Below, piece after piece: positions 17,585 to 25,928 of a stretch of DNA of 64,000 nt. The notes under the pieces are model-generated. The model worked only from the letters and a program-made list of their open reading frames with translations, was not told the DNA's origin and searched no databases. This DNA comes from Acetobacter aceti (GTDB taxonomy: Bacteria > Pseudomonadota > Alphaproteobacteria > Acetobacterales > Acetobacteraceae). The stretch lies in the NCBI RefSeq assembly GCF_002005445.1, contig NZ_CP014692.1:3224501-3288500 (forward strand). Reading direction: 5' to 3'. The stretch's first letter is position 1. Each line of letters begins with the position of its first letter. The translations under genes were made by a program, and so were the position numbers.

Positions 17585-18987
17585 TGGATATCGCTTTCAT
17601 GCGAAAGAGAGGCCAATTCACCAAGTTTCAGAGGTTTGAAAGGTGCGCGTACACGAAACAATCCCAGTTCCGCAATACTTCTGTTGTGAGTCGAAGCAAG
17701 CAGCACTGAAAGCGGCAATGCGCATTGTCGTCCCTGACAAGCGCCCATTCCCGTACGTGTGAATGCTTTCACCTGATCCGGCATGCCGGAGCCGGTAAGG
17801 GCGGCGCGGCGGATTGTCCCGGCATTCACGGACTCGCACCGGCAGATCATGACGTCATCCGCTGGAGAAAGCTGTTCCAGCCGCAAGCGTGAGAGCGTGG
17901 TGACAAGTGGCCGCACGCTCATTGCCTGACGAAACTTCTTCCGATGAAAATGAATTTTCGTAGCCAGAGCTTTCTCGTCAGCATGTCCGGTCTGCATCGC
18001 GATACGCAGGGCGGCAAGAGCTCCGCTGTGCAGTGCCGCATCCGCTCCGCCGATCCGCGCAGCATCCCCGGCAACAAACAGACCCGGTACAGTGGACTCA
18101 CCCCAGTCATCAAGGATGGGCCGGAAACACATCTCCGTTTCGTCCCATTCCACACGTCCACCGGCGGCCAGAACAGGATGTACTCCGGGGATCAGTCCCT
18201 CGTGAACCATCAGAACCGCGGCATCGACATGATGCGTGATGCCTTTGTGATCCGTAAAGGAAACTGCCTCGAGTTTCCCGGAGCCACGCGCCTCGATCTT
18301 TTTGACATCACGGAAGGTCCTGACGTGACAGAAGTGAATTTTTGCCAGCCGGACCAGACCTTTTGCGATCTGTCCGGGACACTGCCATATCGCTTCAGGG
18401 AGGGTCTGCAACACTCTAACCCAGGATACTGGTGCACCGGTTTGTAGAATTCCCGCGATACTGCCACCGGCAGTAAGAAGCTGTGCCGCATACAACGCGA
18501 TCAGCGGCCCCTGTCCCGCGAGCCAGACCGGTTCACGAGGTACGACGCCAGAACTTTTGAGCAGAATCTGTCCTGCCCCGACCGTCATCACGCCGGGAAG
18601 TGTCCAGCCTCTGAAAGGCACGGTCCGTTCCTGCGCTCCCGTGGCGAGTACGATTTTACGTGATGTCAGTGTGAAGGAATTTCCATCGACGTCCGTGATC
18701 AGAACCTGTCCGGAAGATGTGATCTCCCACGCTCGTGATTGAGAGAAAAAATGGATGCCAGAGTGTCGGAAACGAGTCAGAAAGCGCGAGGCCTCGCGTG
18801 CCGTGACGCCGGGAAGCCGCCACCACATCCTTGCTGCCGGCCCGTCGATGCCGCGCCAGACCTGCCCGCCGGGAGCGAAATGCTCTTCAAAAACCGCGAC
18901 GTGCAATCCCGCACTCGAAGCCACAAGGGCTGCACTGATTCCGGCAGGACCAGCACCAATCACGACAAGATCAAAAGACTTAGCCAC
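17581..18987 (-). CDS. Pyridine nucleotide-disulphide-type FAD protein with BFD-like [2Fe-2S] domain; alpha subunit
   Basis: 468 residues. An N-terminal FAD-binding motif (VVIGAGPAGISAALVASSAG), a second dinucleotide-binding region around residues 140-200 and a late FAD motif (VPGLFVAGDAARIGGADAAL) place it with HcnB, opine-oxidase A and hydroxyproline-dehydrogenase alpha subunits. The C-terminus carries four cysteines at about 382, 384, 417 and 422 (ICRC ... ACQGRQC), the BFD-like iron-sulphur pattern. It overlaps the [2Fe-2S] gene upstream by 8 bp and the DAO gene downstream by 4 bp, so the subunits are translationally coupled. The complex probably sits in the cytoplasm or at the inner membrane face. 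Confidence 0.9.
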   Translation of the reverse strand: MAKSFDLVVIGAGPAGISAALVASSAGLHVAVFEEHFAPGGQVWRGIDGPAARMWWRLPGVTAREASRFLTRFRHSGIHFFSQSRAWEITSSGQVLITDVDGNSFTLTSRKIVLATGAQERTVPFRGWTLPGVMTVGAGQILLKSSGVVPREPVWLAGQGPLIALYAAQLLTAGGSIAGILQTGAPVSWVRVLQTLPEAIWQCPGQIAKGLVRLAKIHFCHVRTFRDVKKIEARGSGKLEAVSFTDHKGITHHVDAAVLMVHEGLIPGVHPVLAAGGRVEWDETEMCFRPILDDWGESTVPGLFVAGDAARIGGADAALHSGALAALRIAMQTGHADEKALATKIHFHRKKFRQAMSVRPLVTTLSRLRLEQLSPADDVMICRCESVNAGTIRRAALTGSGMPDQVKAFTRTGMGACQGRQCALPLSVLLASTHNRSIAELGLFRVRAPFKPLKLGELASLSHESDIQ

Positions 18988-19315
18988 TGTTTTTCGCCTG
19001 TCCCTGGCAGGAGATATCCGGTAGAGGACAGGGGCCGTTCTGACGCTGGATACTCATCCCGTCACGTGCGGGGATCAGGCAGGTCCGAAGTGAGGCCGCA
19101 CCATCAATGATCGCCACGCATTCAAAGCAGATGCCCATCATGCAGTAGGGTGCGCGTGGTCGCCCGGCATGGTCGTGTCCTGTCGCTCCGTCACACGTTC
19201 TCAGAAGAATGGCGGCGACACTTTCGTCTGCCAGCGCCGGTACGGTCTGCCCATCGACTATCACCCGGATATTGGTCGGCGGTGCAAATCGGCTCCGTGA
19301 AAAATTCACAATCAT
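18980..19315 (-). CDS. [2Fe-2S]-binding small subunit of the FAD dehydrogenase
   Basis: 111 residues with a plant-ferredoxin-like cluster motif: Cys58, Cys63, Cys66 and Cys79 (YCMMGICFECVAIIDG then RTCL), i.e. C-x4-C-x2-C-x12-C. This matches HcnA and the N-terminal domain of sarcosine oxidase alpha. It would relay electrons between the two FAD subunits encoded immediately downstream. A 25-bp gap separates it from the SDR gene upstream. Confidence 0.9.
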   Translation of the reverse strand: MIVNFSRSRFAPPTNIRVIVDGQTVPALADESVAAILLRTCDGATGHDHAGRPRAPYCMMGICFECVAIIDGAASLRTCLIPARDGMSIQRQNGPCPLPDISCQGQAKNSG

Positions 19316-19340
19316 TGAAAAATCGCCACGTCCATCCTGA

Positions 19341-20054
19341 TCATGCCATATCTTCGTCCTGACAGGTAAAGCAGAGTTCGGAAACGCTGGCGTTGTTGGG
19401 CAGATTGAGCGTAGCCGATACCATGGCGGCGATATCTTCGGGTTGCGTCATGTCTTCAGGACGCCATCCTGCCACCTTGCTGGTCATGTCAGTCGCAACG
19501 TAGCCGGGACAGACCACGATTGAACGAATGCCATCCGCCCACCCCGTGCGTCGCACTGCCGCGGCAAGACCCGTAACGGCGAACTTGGAGATGGCGTAGG
19601 TAGAAGACCGTGGTGACTTCACACGCTTTCCGGACATCGACGACAGAAGCACGACGCGCCCCTGACCGCCTGCCACGAGAGCAGGCCATGCTGCTTTCAC
19701 CAGTCGTGTCGGCGACCGGACATTGATTTGCAGCATCTGTGCAAGATCCTGATCATCGGTCTCCAGTATCGACCCCGGGATCGAGATGCCTGCAGAGGCG
19801 ATCACGGCGTCGATACGATCGAAATGGGTGAGCGTTTCCCGGACCCATGCTGCTTCTGTAGCTGGATCGGTCGCGTCATGAAAACACGCGATATGAGGCG
19901 CTCCCAGAGACGCCATTGCTGTATTTCGCAGTCCTGCGCTGATCAGCCAGCCATCTGCCGCAAGCCGGGATGCGATCGCCGCCCCGATGCCGCGGGACGC
20001 TCCGGAGATCATGACAACACGGCCTGCGGACGGGGAGCGTTTGGCTTGCGACAT
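19341..20054 (-). CDS. SDR-family NAD(P)-dependent oxidoreductase
   Basis: 237 residues with the classical short-chain dehydrogenase features: cofactor loop SGASRGIG (17-24), ASAG (87-89 region, replacing NNAG), a Ser at about 139-141, and Tyr153/Lys157 (STYAISKFA), followed by the PGYVATDM segment. It reduces or oxidises a carbonyl/alcohol in the cytoplasm. Starts at ATG 20054 with AGGGAG about 10 bases upstream, 15 bp after hyuB, and is followed closely by the [2Fe-2S] subunit, so it belongs to the same catabolic operon. Substrate unknown. Confidence 0.9.
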   Translation of the reverse strand: MSQAKRSPSAGRVVMISGASRGIGAAIASRLAADGWLISAGLRNTAMASLGAPHIACFHDATDPATEAAWVRETLTHFDRIDAVIASAGISIPGSILETDDQDLAQMLQINVRSPTRLVKAAWPALVAGGQGRVVLLSSMSGKRVKSPRSSTYAISKFAVTGLAAAVRRTGWADGIRSIVVCPGYVATDMTSKVAGWRPEDMTQPEDIAAMVSATLNLPNNASVSELCFTCQDEDMA

Positions 20055-20069
20055 AATAGAACGTCTCCC

Positions 20070-21623
20070 TCAGGCTGCTTCCGGCTCACCATAACCGCCG
20101 CCGCCGGGCGTTACGATCTCGACGATATCAGACGGAGCCAGCATGGCGTTTCCGGCCGTCAGTGGCGCCGTGCAACGGATCTGTGCGTTTCCGCCTGAGC
20201 CGCCACCGTGCAGACCCCATGGCGCCGTTGTGAGCCGCGACATGCTGATTGCGACCTGACATTCCTCTTCGGCCCGGTAGACCCGGCGAAGTCCCATGCC
20301 GCCCCGGAATTTACCGGCGCCTCCCGAACCATCGACCAGTTCGTAGCGCAGTACTGACAGCGGATATTCCGTCTCCAGCGCCTCGATCGGCAGGTTGGAT
20401 GTATTTGTGAGGTGAACCTGCACGCCGTCCAGACCGTCCTTGTTGTAGCGGGCGCCGTTTCCGCCTCCGATTGTTTCCAGATAAATCCAGAACTTGTTGC
20501 TGCTACGTCGACTGCCACTGAATGTCGCAGACACGACCGAGCCATTGGACGCTGCGGTGATCGTCTTAGGGCAGACCGAAGCAAGAGCCGCAGTAATCAC
20601 GTCCACAACACGCTGACAGGTCGAAATGCGCCCCATCACGGCCGCAGGCAGGGCACAGCACAGGATCGTACCTGATTCCGCCTCGACATGCAGAGGTCGT
20701 GCGAGACCTGAATTGGGCGGAATTGAGGGATCGACGATGGCCTTGATTGCGTAATAGACGGTTGCAAGAAGCGCTGAGCGTGTCATGTTGAAATTCGCGC
20801 GCACCTGCTTCGGACTTTCAAATGAAAGCGTCATTTCGTCGCCGGCGATGGTGATGACGCAGGAGATTTTGATCGGTTCCGGGTGATCAATGGTTTCGAA
20901 AAGATCCCCGGCTGTATAGGTTCCATCCGGAATCGTGGCGATTCCCGCACGCATCTTGCGTTCGGCATAGTCCTGCAATTCGAGTCCGGCGCTGACGACG
21001 ACATCCGATCCATATTTCTCGCACAGGATACCAAACCGGCTCACACCGAGCCGGTTTGCCGCCATCTGGGCTCGCAGGTCGGAAACGCGCTCGTCCGGAA
21101 CCTGACAGTTCAGCAGAATGAGATCCTGAATGTCCTGCTGCAACGTGCCGCAACAATAAAGGCGCACAGGTGGAATGCGGATTCCTTCCTGAAAGATATG
21201 AGCATTGCCGCGATCAGCGAAGTCCGAATGATGCGCCGTGTTGATGGCCCACGCGACAAGCTTTTCTTCAACGAAGATAGGCTCCGCGAGAACGATGTCC
21301 GGCAGATGTGTTCCTCCGCCGAGATAGGCGTCGTTGCCGATAAATACGTCGCCGGGAGCAATGTCCTCCAATGGGTAGCGCGCCATGACAAGAGGAATGA
21401 ACTCGATGAACGAACCGAGATGCATGGGGATATGTTCTGCCTGACACAGCGTATGGCCGAACTGGTCAAAAAGCGCGGTCGAACAGTCCCGCCGTTCCTT
21501 GATGTTCGTGGAATAGCTTGTCCGGACCAGCGCTTCTCCCATTTCGTCAACGACGGAGGAGAGGGCGCTTCCGATGATCTCCACGGTAACGGGATCAAGC
21601 GACTTGCGATCAAAACCTGTCAT
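20070..21623 (-). CDS. hyuB: Hydantoinase B / 5-oxoprolinase beta-type subunit
   Basis: About 517 residues of the HyuB/N-methylhydantoinase B family. Diagnostic stretches are SVVDEMGEALVRTSYSTNIK near the N-terminus, GDVFIGNDAYLGGGTHLPDI around residue 90-110, and the glycine-rich tail (GGMGLRRVYRAEE; APSDIVEIVTPGGGGYGEPE). With HyuA this family hydrolyses cyclic amides (hydantoins, 5-oxoproline) with ATP, or carboxylates ketones in acetone carboxylase relatives. Its natural partner is the divergent hyuA at 23135. The translation start is ATG 21623; a GTG immediately before it is also possible. It follows the DAO gene by 42 bp. Confidence 0.93.
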   Translation of the reverse strand: MTGFDRKSLDPVTVEIIGSALSSVVDEMGEALVRTSYSTNIKERRDCSTALFDQFGHTLCQAEHIPMHLGSFIEFIPLVMARYPLEDIAPGDVFIGNDAYLGGGTHLPDIVLAEPIFVEEKLVAWAINTAHHSDFADRGNAHIFQEGIRIPPVRLYCCGTLQQDIQDLILLNCQVPDERVSDLRAQMAANRLGVSRFGILCEKYGSDVVVSAGLELQDYAERKMRAGIATIPDGTYTAGDLFETIDHPEPIKISCVITIAGDEMTLSFESPKQVRANFNMTRSALLATVYYAIKAIVDPSIPPNSGLARPLHVEAESGTILCCALPAAVMGRISTCQRVVDVITAALASVCPKTITAASNGSVVSATFSGSRRSSNKFWIYLETIGGGNGARYNKDGLDGVQVHLTNTSNLPIEALETEYPLSVLRYELVDGSGGAGKFRGGMGLRRVYRAEEECQVAISMSRLTTAPWGLHGGGSGGNAQIRCTAPLTAGNAMLAPSDIVEIVTPGGGGYGEPEAA

Positions 21624-21665
21624 CACGGGTATTTTCCTGTTTCGTTGTTCATGGGGAGGGATGCG

Positions 21666-22964
21666 CTATCGACCGAAACGTTCGAAAGCGAACGGGGTCG
21701 GATCGACGGAGGTACGTGTGTTCACGACAATTTCGGAAAGCAGCTTTCCTGCGCCGGGTCCGATGCCAAAACCATGCCCGGAAAAGCCGACGCCCAGCAC
21801 CAGTCCGGGAATTCTCTTCGAACGTCCAACGATGGGAACGGCGTCCGGCGTCACATCGATCAGACCTCCCCAGCGTTCCACTTCGCGCATTGTCCGGAAT
21901 GCGGGGAAATCACGCTTGATGATCCGAACTGCCTCATTGAGATATTTGTGCGATGGTTCCGGATCAAGCGTGCGTATCTGTTCGAACGGCGTCACGTTGT
22001 CTGCCGTCCATTTTCTGGCCATACGCCATTCATCAAGAAAACGTCGCCCGACCCGCAGCCGTAGTTCCTTTCGCGTCTGTAGATAGGAACCGATGAATTT
22101 CGTGAACTGGCGCAATGTGTCGGGCGTGATGTCGGACACGCTCACGTTGCGCCTGCTTATATTGTAACCTCCCTGTATATTCTTGCGGAATGCGAAGTCG
22201 CTTCCGCCGACGCTCTCCTCCGGAGCGCCTTCGACATTATCCACTCGCATGACGCTGCCGAGCACGTTGAGGGCAGGGAGGTCGAGTTCCTCATTACCGG
22301 CAAACAGGCGTGACCACGCGCCACCGGCCAGGACGACAGTGTCGCAGGCGATGGAACCTCGTTCAGTGATCACGCCGCAGACTTTGCCACCTTTTCTGTC
22401 CAGCATGCGCACTGCGCAATGTTCCAGAATGACAGCGCCATGTTCACGGGCTGCCTGCGCGATGGCGGGCACCGCTTTCGTGGGTTCCGCGCGTCCGTCC
22501 GTCGGACAGAACAATCCACCCTTGAAGAGGCGCTGGGAGCCGCCCGCCATCTCTGCGGTCTTCGCGCCGTCGGTGACAACCGTGCGGACCTGATAGGTAT
22601 TGGCGATATCTTTCCATGCCAGAAATTCATCGAGCTGCTTCTGATCGTCGCAGGCATAGAGAATTCCGCACTGCCGAAAACCTGTTTCACGTCCGGTCAG
22701 TTCATTCATCTGCCGCCAGAGGTCCAGACTGAGCAGGCCAAGCGGGAGTTCCCTTTCGTCCCGTCCCATGACGCGGGTCCATCCCCAGTTCCGGCTCGAC
22801 TGCTCGCCTGCAATATGCCCCTTTTCGCAAAGTACGACCGGCACACCGGCACGCGCCAGAAAAAATGCCGTGGTTACTCCAATCACACCGCCGCCGATCA
22901 CAACAACCTGTGTAGAACGGGGCATCTGATCGTCTGACTGAATGAGGTCAACCTTAGGCGCCAT
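21666..22964 (-). CDS. FAD-dependent oxidoreductase, DAO/sarcosine-oxidase family
   Basis: 432 residues with an N-terminal dinucleotide motif (VVIGGGVIGVTTAFFLARAG), a conserved SSRNWGW segment near the flavin, and a late FAD motif (VTPDAVPIVGRSKRIPG; GFSGHGFGIGPGAG). It is a second, separate DAO enzyme in the operon and only distantly similar to the beta subunit at 16439. Such enzymes oxidise secondary or primary amino acids (sarcosine, N-methyl amino acids, D-amino acids). As first gene of the minus-strand run, transcribed divergently from hyuA, it may act directly on the product of ring opening. Confidence 0.9.
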   Translation of the reverse strand: MAPKVDLIQSDDQMPRSTQVVVIGGGVIGVTTAFFLARAGVPVVLCEKGHIAGEQSSRNWGWTRVMGRDERELPLGLLSLDLWRQMNELTGRETGFRQCGILYACDDQKQLDEFLAWKDIANTYQVRTVVTDGAKTAEMAGGSQRLFKGGLFCPTDGRAEPTKAVPAIAQAAREHGAVILEHCAVRMLDRKGGKVCGVITERGSIACDTVVLAGGAWSRLFAGNEELDLPALNVLGSVMRVDNVEGAPEESVGGSDFAFRKNIQGGYNISRRNVSVSDITPDTLRQFTKFIGSYLQTRKELRLRVGRRFLDEWRMARKWTADNVTPFEQIRTLDPEPSHKYLNEAVRIIKRDFPAFRTMREVERWGGLIDVTPDAVPIVGRSKRIPGLVLGVGFSGHGFGIGPGAGKLLSEIVVNTRTSVDPTPFAFERFGR

Positions 22965-23134
22965 GATTACCGGTCCCTGAAATTCAGCACGCCACCGTGC
23001 TACATCACAATTCGTGACACGCTCTCCGGCAGTTGTCTCTACATAGCTGATATTTCAAAACCCGTCTTATTACTCATGCTTTCACAGTTGTAGCCTAGGT
23101 CTAGTGTTAATGAATACGAGTTGGAGAGCAGACT
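22965..23134. promoter_or_regulatory. Divergent promoter region between DAO operon and hyuA-ridA
   Basis: 170 bp between two divergent starts. The right half is AT-rich with several short T/A patches, and a purine-rich ribosome site (TTGGAGAG, 23119-23126) precedes hyuA. It must drive a seven-gene unit leftwards and a two-gene unit rightwards, so it is a likely target for the LysR (25929) or IclR (10703) regulator. No precise operator recognised. Confidence 0.45.
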
Positions 23135-25192
23135 ATGGCCTGGAGGCTTGGGGTTGATTCCGGAGGCACCTTTTGTGATGTCTGCCTTTATAATGTAGAT
23201 ACGAAACAATTTTCGATCTGGAAGGTGTCTTCGACTCCTGACGATCCGTCCCGCGGCATTCTTGCCGGTGTAACCGAGGGGCTGGATACGGTTTCGGCCG
23301 GACCGCCCGATGTGAGTTTTCTCGGACATGGGACCACGGTCGGCACCAATGCTGTCATCCAGCATAAAGGCGCGCTGACGGGTCTTATTACGACGGATGG
23401 CTTTCGGGACCTCCTGGAAATCGGTCGTCAGCAGCGACCAAGTCTCTACGATACGCAGGCGGACAAGCCCGAAACACTGGTTGCGCGAGCTTTACGCTTT
23501 GAAGTGCCGGAACGGATTCGGCATGACGGTACCGTTGAGACGGTGCTCGACGAAGAGAGTGTGAGAGAAGCTGCGCGCTCCCTCAAAAAAGCAGGCGTCA
23601 AGGCAGTGGCGATCGGCTTTCTCTACGCTTTTGTAAATCCGGCCCATGAAAAGCGTGCGCTTGAGATCGTTCAGGAGGAGTTTCCGGAAGCCTTTTCGTG
23701 CGCCAGTCATCAGGTGGCACCGGAATTTCGCGAATACGAGCGTCTGTCGACAACGGTGGTCAACACATATCTAGGCCCCGTGATGGAACTCTATATCGCG
23801 CGGCTTGGTGCTCGTCTGAAGGAACTCGGTCTGGCTGTGGCGCCGCGAATCACCCAGTCGAATGGCGGCGTGATCAGTTTTGATCTCGCCCGTGAACTAC
23901 CGGTGCGGACGGTGCTGTCAGGCCCGTCAACGGGTGTCGTCGCAGCACAGGCGATTGGTCAGGCAATCGGTATTCCCAACATCATCACCTTCGACATGGG
24001 AGGCACCAGCACCGATGTCGCACTTCTGAAGGATGGTGTCTGCCGCCTCACGGGCGAGGCGGAAGTTCACGGCTACCCCGTCAAGGCGCCGATGCTCGAT
24101 ATTCACACGGTCGGCGCAGGTGGTGGCTCTCTTGCCTATCGGGACAATGGCGGGCTCCTCAAGGTTGGTCCCCAGAGCTGCGGTGCGTTTCCGGGGCCTG
24201 TCTGCTACGATCAGGGGAACCTCACGCCATCCACCACGGATGCCAACGTCGTGTTGCAGACTCTCAATCCGCTGTTTCTACTGGACGGACGAATGGCGAT
24301 TCGGCGTGATCTGGCTCTGGAGCGCATCCAGATTCTGGCCGACGAGCTTGGCATGGACGTCATGGAAACGGCACAGGGGATTCTCTCGGTCGTGACTGCG
24401 AACATGGCGCGCGCCGTGCGGGTGATCAGCGTCCAGAAGGGACATGATCCCCGGGATTATGCGTTGATGGCGCTCGGCGGTGCAGGTCCGCTTCATGCCG
24501 TGCGCCTTGCGCGGGAACTGGACATGAAGCGCGTGATCGTGCCGCTGACCCCCGGTGTCATGTGTGCTCTTGGCCTTCTTCTGACCGATCTGCGCGCAGA
24601 TTTCTCTGCGACCCGGATTATGACCGCGAATTCCGCTTCACATCGTGCCATGTCGCGGATTTTCGCGACCTTGATGGAGCAGGCGGAAGAGTGGTTTGCG
24701 CAGGAATCCGTGCCCGATGACGACCGACGCATCAAGCTGAGCGCAGACATGCGTTATGTTGGTCAAAACTACGAATTATCGGTGGACGTGCCGGATGCGG
24801 CTACGACCGTTACGGAGCAGTCCGTTGATGTGATGGTTTCGGGATTCGTGACGGCGCACAAGATGCAATATGGTTTCGCATCCGAGACCGATCCTGCGCA
24901 GTTCGTTACGTTTCGCATAGAGGCCAGCGGGAGGGTCGACAAGGCTTCGTTCATTGCGTTCGAGAATGTCGGACCAGATGCGACGGGCGCCATCATCGGG
25001 GAGCGAGATGTCTGGTTCCCGGAAACGAAGGGTTTTGTATCCTGTCCTCTCTATGACAGGAAACTGCTCAAATGCGGCAACCATATCGCCGGTCCTGCCA
25101 TCATCGAACAGATGGACGCAACGACGGTGCTGCCTCCCGGAACCAGGGCGGTGGTTGAACCCCACCTCAATCTGATTGTTGAAATCGGATGA
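23135..25192 (+). CDS. hyuA: Hydantoinase A / 5-oxoprolinase alpha-type subunit
   Basis: 685 residues of the ATP-dependent HyuA family. The ASKHA-type phosphate loop is present near the N-terminus (LGVDSGGTFCDVCLYN), followed by FLGHGTTVGTNAVIQ, the REYERLSTTVVNTYLGPVME block, and the second ATP motif (ITFDMGGTSTDVALL, about residues 285-300) plus HTVGAGGGSLA. It forms a complex with HyuB to phosphorylate and open cyclic amides or lactams. The residue after GGTF in the first motif is Cys rather than the usual Thr. Start ATG 23135 has GGAGAG eight bases upstream. Followed by ridA 84 bp downstream. Confidence 0.93.
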   Translation: MAWRLGVDSGGTFCDVCLYNVDTKQFSIWKVSSTPDDPSRGILAGVTEGLDTVSAGPPDVSFLGHGTTVGTNAVIQHKGALTGLITTDGFRDLLEIGRQQRPSLYDTQADKPETLVARALRFEVPERIRHDGTVETVLDEESVREAARSLKKAGVKAVAIGFLYAFVNPAHEKRALEIVQEEFPEAFSCASHQVAPEFREYERLSTTVVNTYLGPVMELYIARLGARLKELGLAVAPRITQSNGGVISFDLARELPVRTVLSGPSTGVVAAQAIGQAIGIPNIITFDMGGTSTDVALLKDGVCRLTGEAEVHGYPVKAPMLDIHTVGAGGGSLAYRDNGGLLKVGPQSCGAFPGPVCYDQGNLTPSTTDANVVLQTLNPLFLLDGRMAIRRDLALERIQILADELGMDVMETAQGILSVVTANMARAVRVISVQKGHDPRDYALMALGGAGPLHAVRLARELDMKRVIVPLTPGVMCALGLLLTDLRADFSATRIMTANSASHRAMSRIFATLMEQAEEWFAQESVPDDDRRIKLSADMRYVGQNYELSVDVPDAATTVTEQSVDVMVSGFVTAHKMQYGFASETDPAQFVTFRIEASGRVDKASFIAFENVGPDATGAIIGERDVWFPETKGFVSCPLYDRKLLKCGNHIAGPAIIEQMDATTVLPPGTRAVVEPHLNLIVEIG

Positions 25193-25276
25193 CAAGACGA
25201 TGAGGAATATCTGTTATATTGAGACATATATTTCGATATAAGCAAATATCAGGTGTATAAACAGACGGAGGTAGTC

Positions 25277-25696
25277 ATGGTGGAAATTGTCAAGGTTAAA
25301 TCTGGCAGCATGTATGAGGAAAAGGATAGTTATTCCAGAATTGTAATGGTCGGTGACCAGATATTCGTAGCGAATACAGCGGGTATAGATTACAAGACGC
25401 GCGAAATTTCTGCCGATCCGGGAATGCAGGCCCGCAAGGCCCTGCAGAACATCGAAGGTGCTCTGAAAGCAGTGGATGCCTCTCTCGCCGACATCGTCCG
25501 GGTTATCACCCATGTTCCGGACCGGGCAAATGCACCCGCAGTCGCTGCTGTCCTTGGCGAAGTGTTTAAAGATATTGATCCGGCACTTACCTTCGCCAAT
25601 ACGCCGCTGGCGCGGGATGACCTGAAGGTTGAGTTTGAGGTTACAGCGATCCGCGGAGCATCCGGTCAGGCCAAATATATCCGCATCTCACTGTAA
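25277..25696 (+). CDS. ridA: RidA/YjgF-family reactive-imine deaminase-like protein
   Basis: 139 residues with the RidA fold: MVGDQIFVANTAGIDYKT, then ALKAVDASLADIVRVITHV and LARDDLKVEFEVTAI at the end, where the Arg in LARDD corresponds to the carboxylate-binding arginine of the family. RidA enzymes hydrolyse reactive enamine/imine intermediates released by PLP and flavin enzymes, which suits a locus with three flavin-dependent amine oxidising proteins. The ATG at 25277 has an ideal GGAGG site; the ATG at 25253 does not. Co-directional with hyuA. Confidence 0.88.
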   Translation: MVEIVKVKSGSMYEEKDSYSRIVMVGDQIFVANTAGIDYKTREISADPGMQARKALQNIEGALKAVDASLADIVRVITHVPDRANAPAVAAVLGEVFKDIDPALTFANTPLARDDLKVEFEVTAIRGASGQAKYIRISL

Positions 25697-25697
25697 T

Positions 25698-25776
25698 CCT
25701 GTCGGATATTACTGAAATTTTCTCCGAACCTCATGATGGCCTGTTTTCAGCCTGACGGGTTCGGGGAACCGACAGG
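25698..25776. repeat. Nested inverted repeats downstream of ridA
   Basis: Outer arms CCTGTCGG (25698-25705) and CCGACAGG (25769-25776) enclose inner arms CCGAACC (25724-25730) and GGTTCGG (25758-25764). The transcript could fold into a two-level stem just two bases after the ridA stop codon. No U-run follows, so it may stabilise the mRNA 3' end or act as a weak terminator. Confidence 0.5.
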
Positions 25777-25851
25777 CTTCTGCGTGTGCCAGAGCATGAT
25801 GTGATCGGTTGGCTTGCCCGGTTACATAAACATACTGAAAACAAAATATTG

Positions 25852-25890
25852 TGGCATGTTATGATCACATTCTCTGGTCGTAACATGCCA
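25852..25890. terminator. Hairpin between convergent ridA and lysR-type gene
   Basis: Arms TGGCATGTTATGA (25852-25864) and TCGTAACATGCCA (25878-25890) pair over 13 bases with one G-U wobble and a 13-base loop. Read on the minus strand the hairpin is followed by a T-rich tail (CAATATTTTGTTTTC), so it can terminate the LysR gene, and it may block read-through from ridA in the other direction. Confidence 0.55.
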
Positions 25891-25928
25891 ATAATGATTG
25901 TCTGTCAGAAAAAGTGCTGATTGAAGAC

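Noticed and set aside
16439..19315. Hydrogen cyanide synthase hcnABC
   Set aside because: Subunit architecture is shared with opine and hydroxyproline dehydrogenases; the neighbourhood (HyuB, DAO, SDR) favours amino/imino acid catabolism, and nothing specific to HCN synthesis can be seen.
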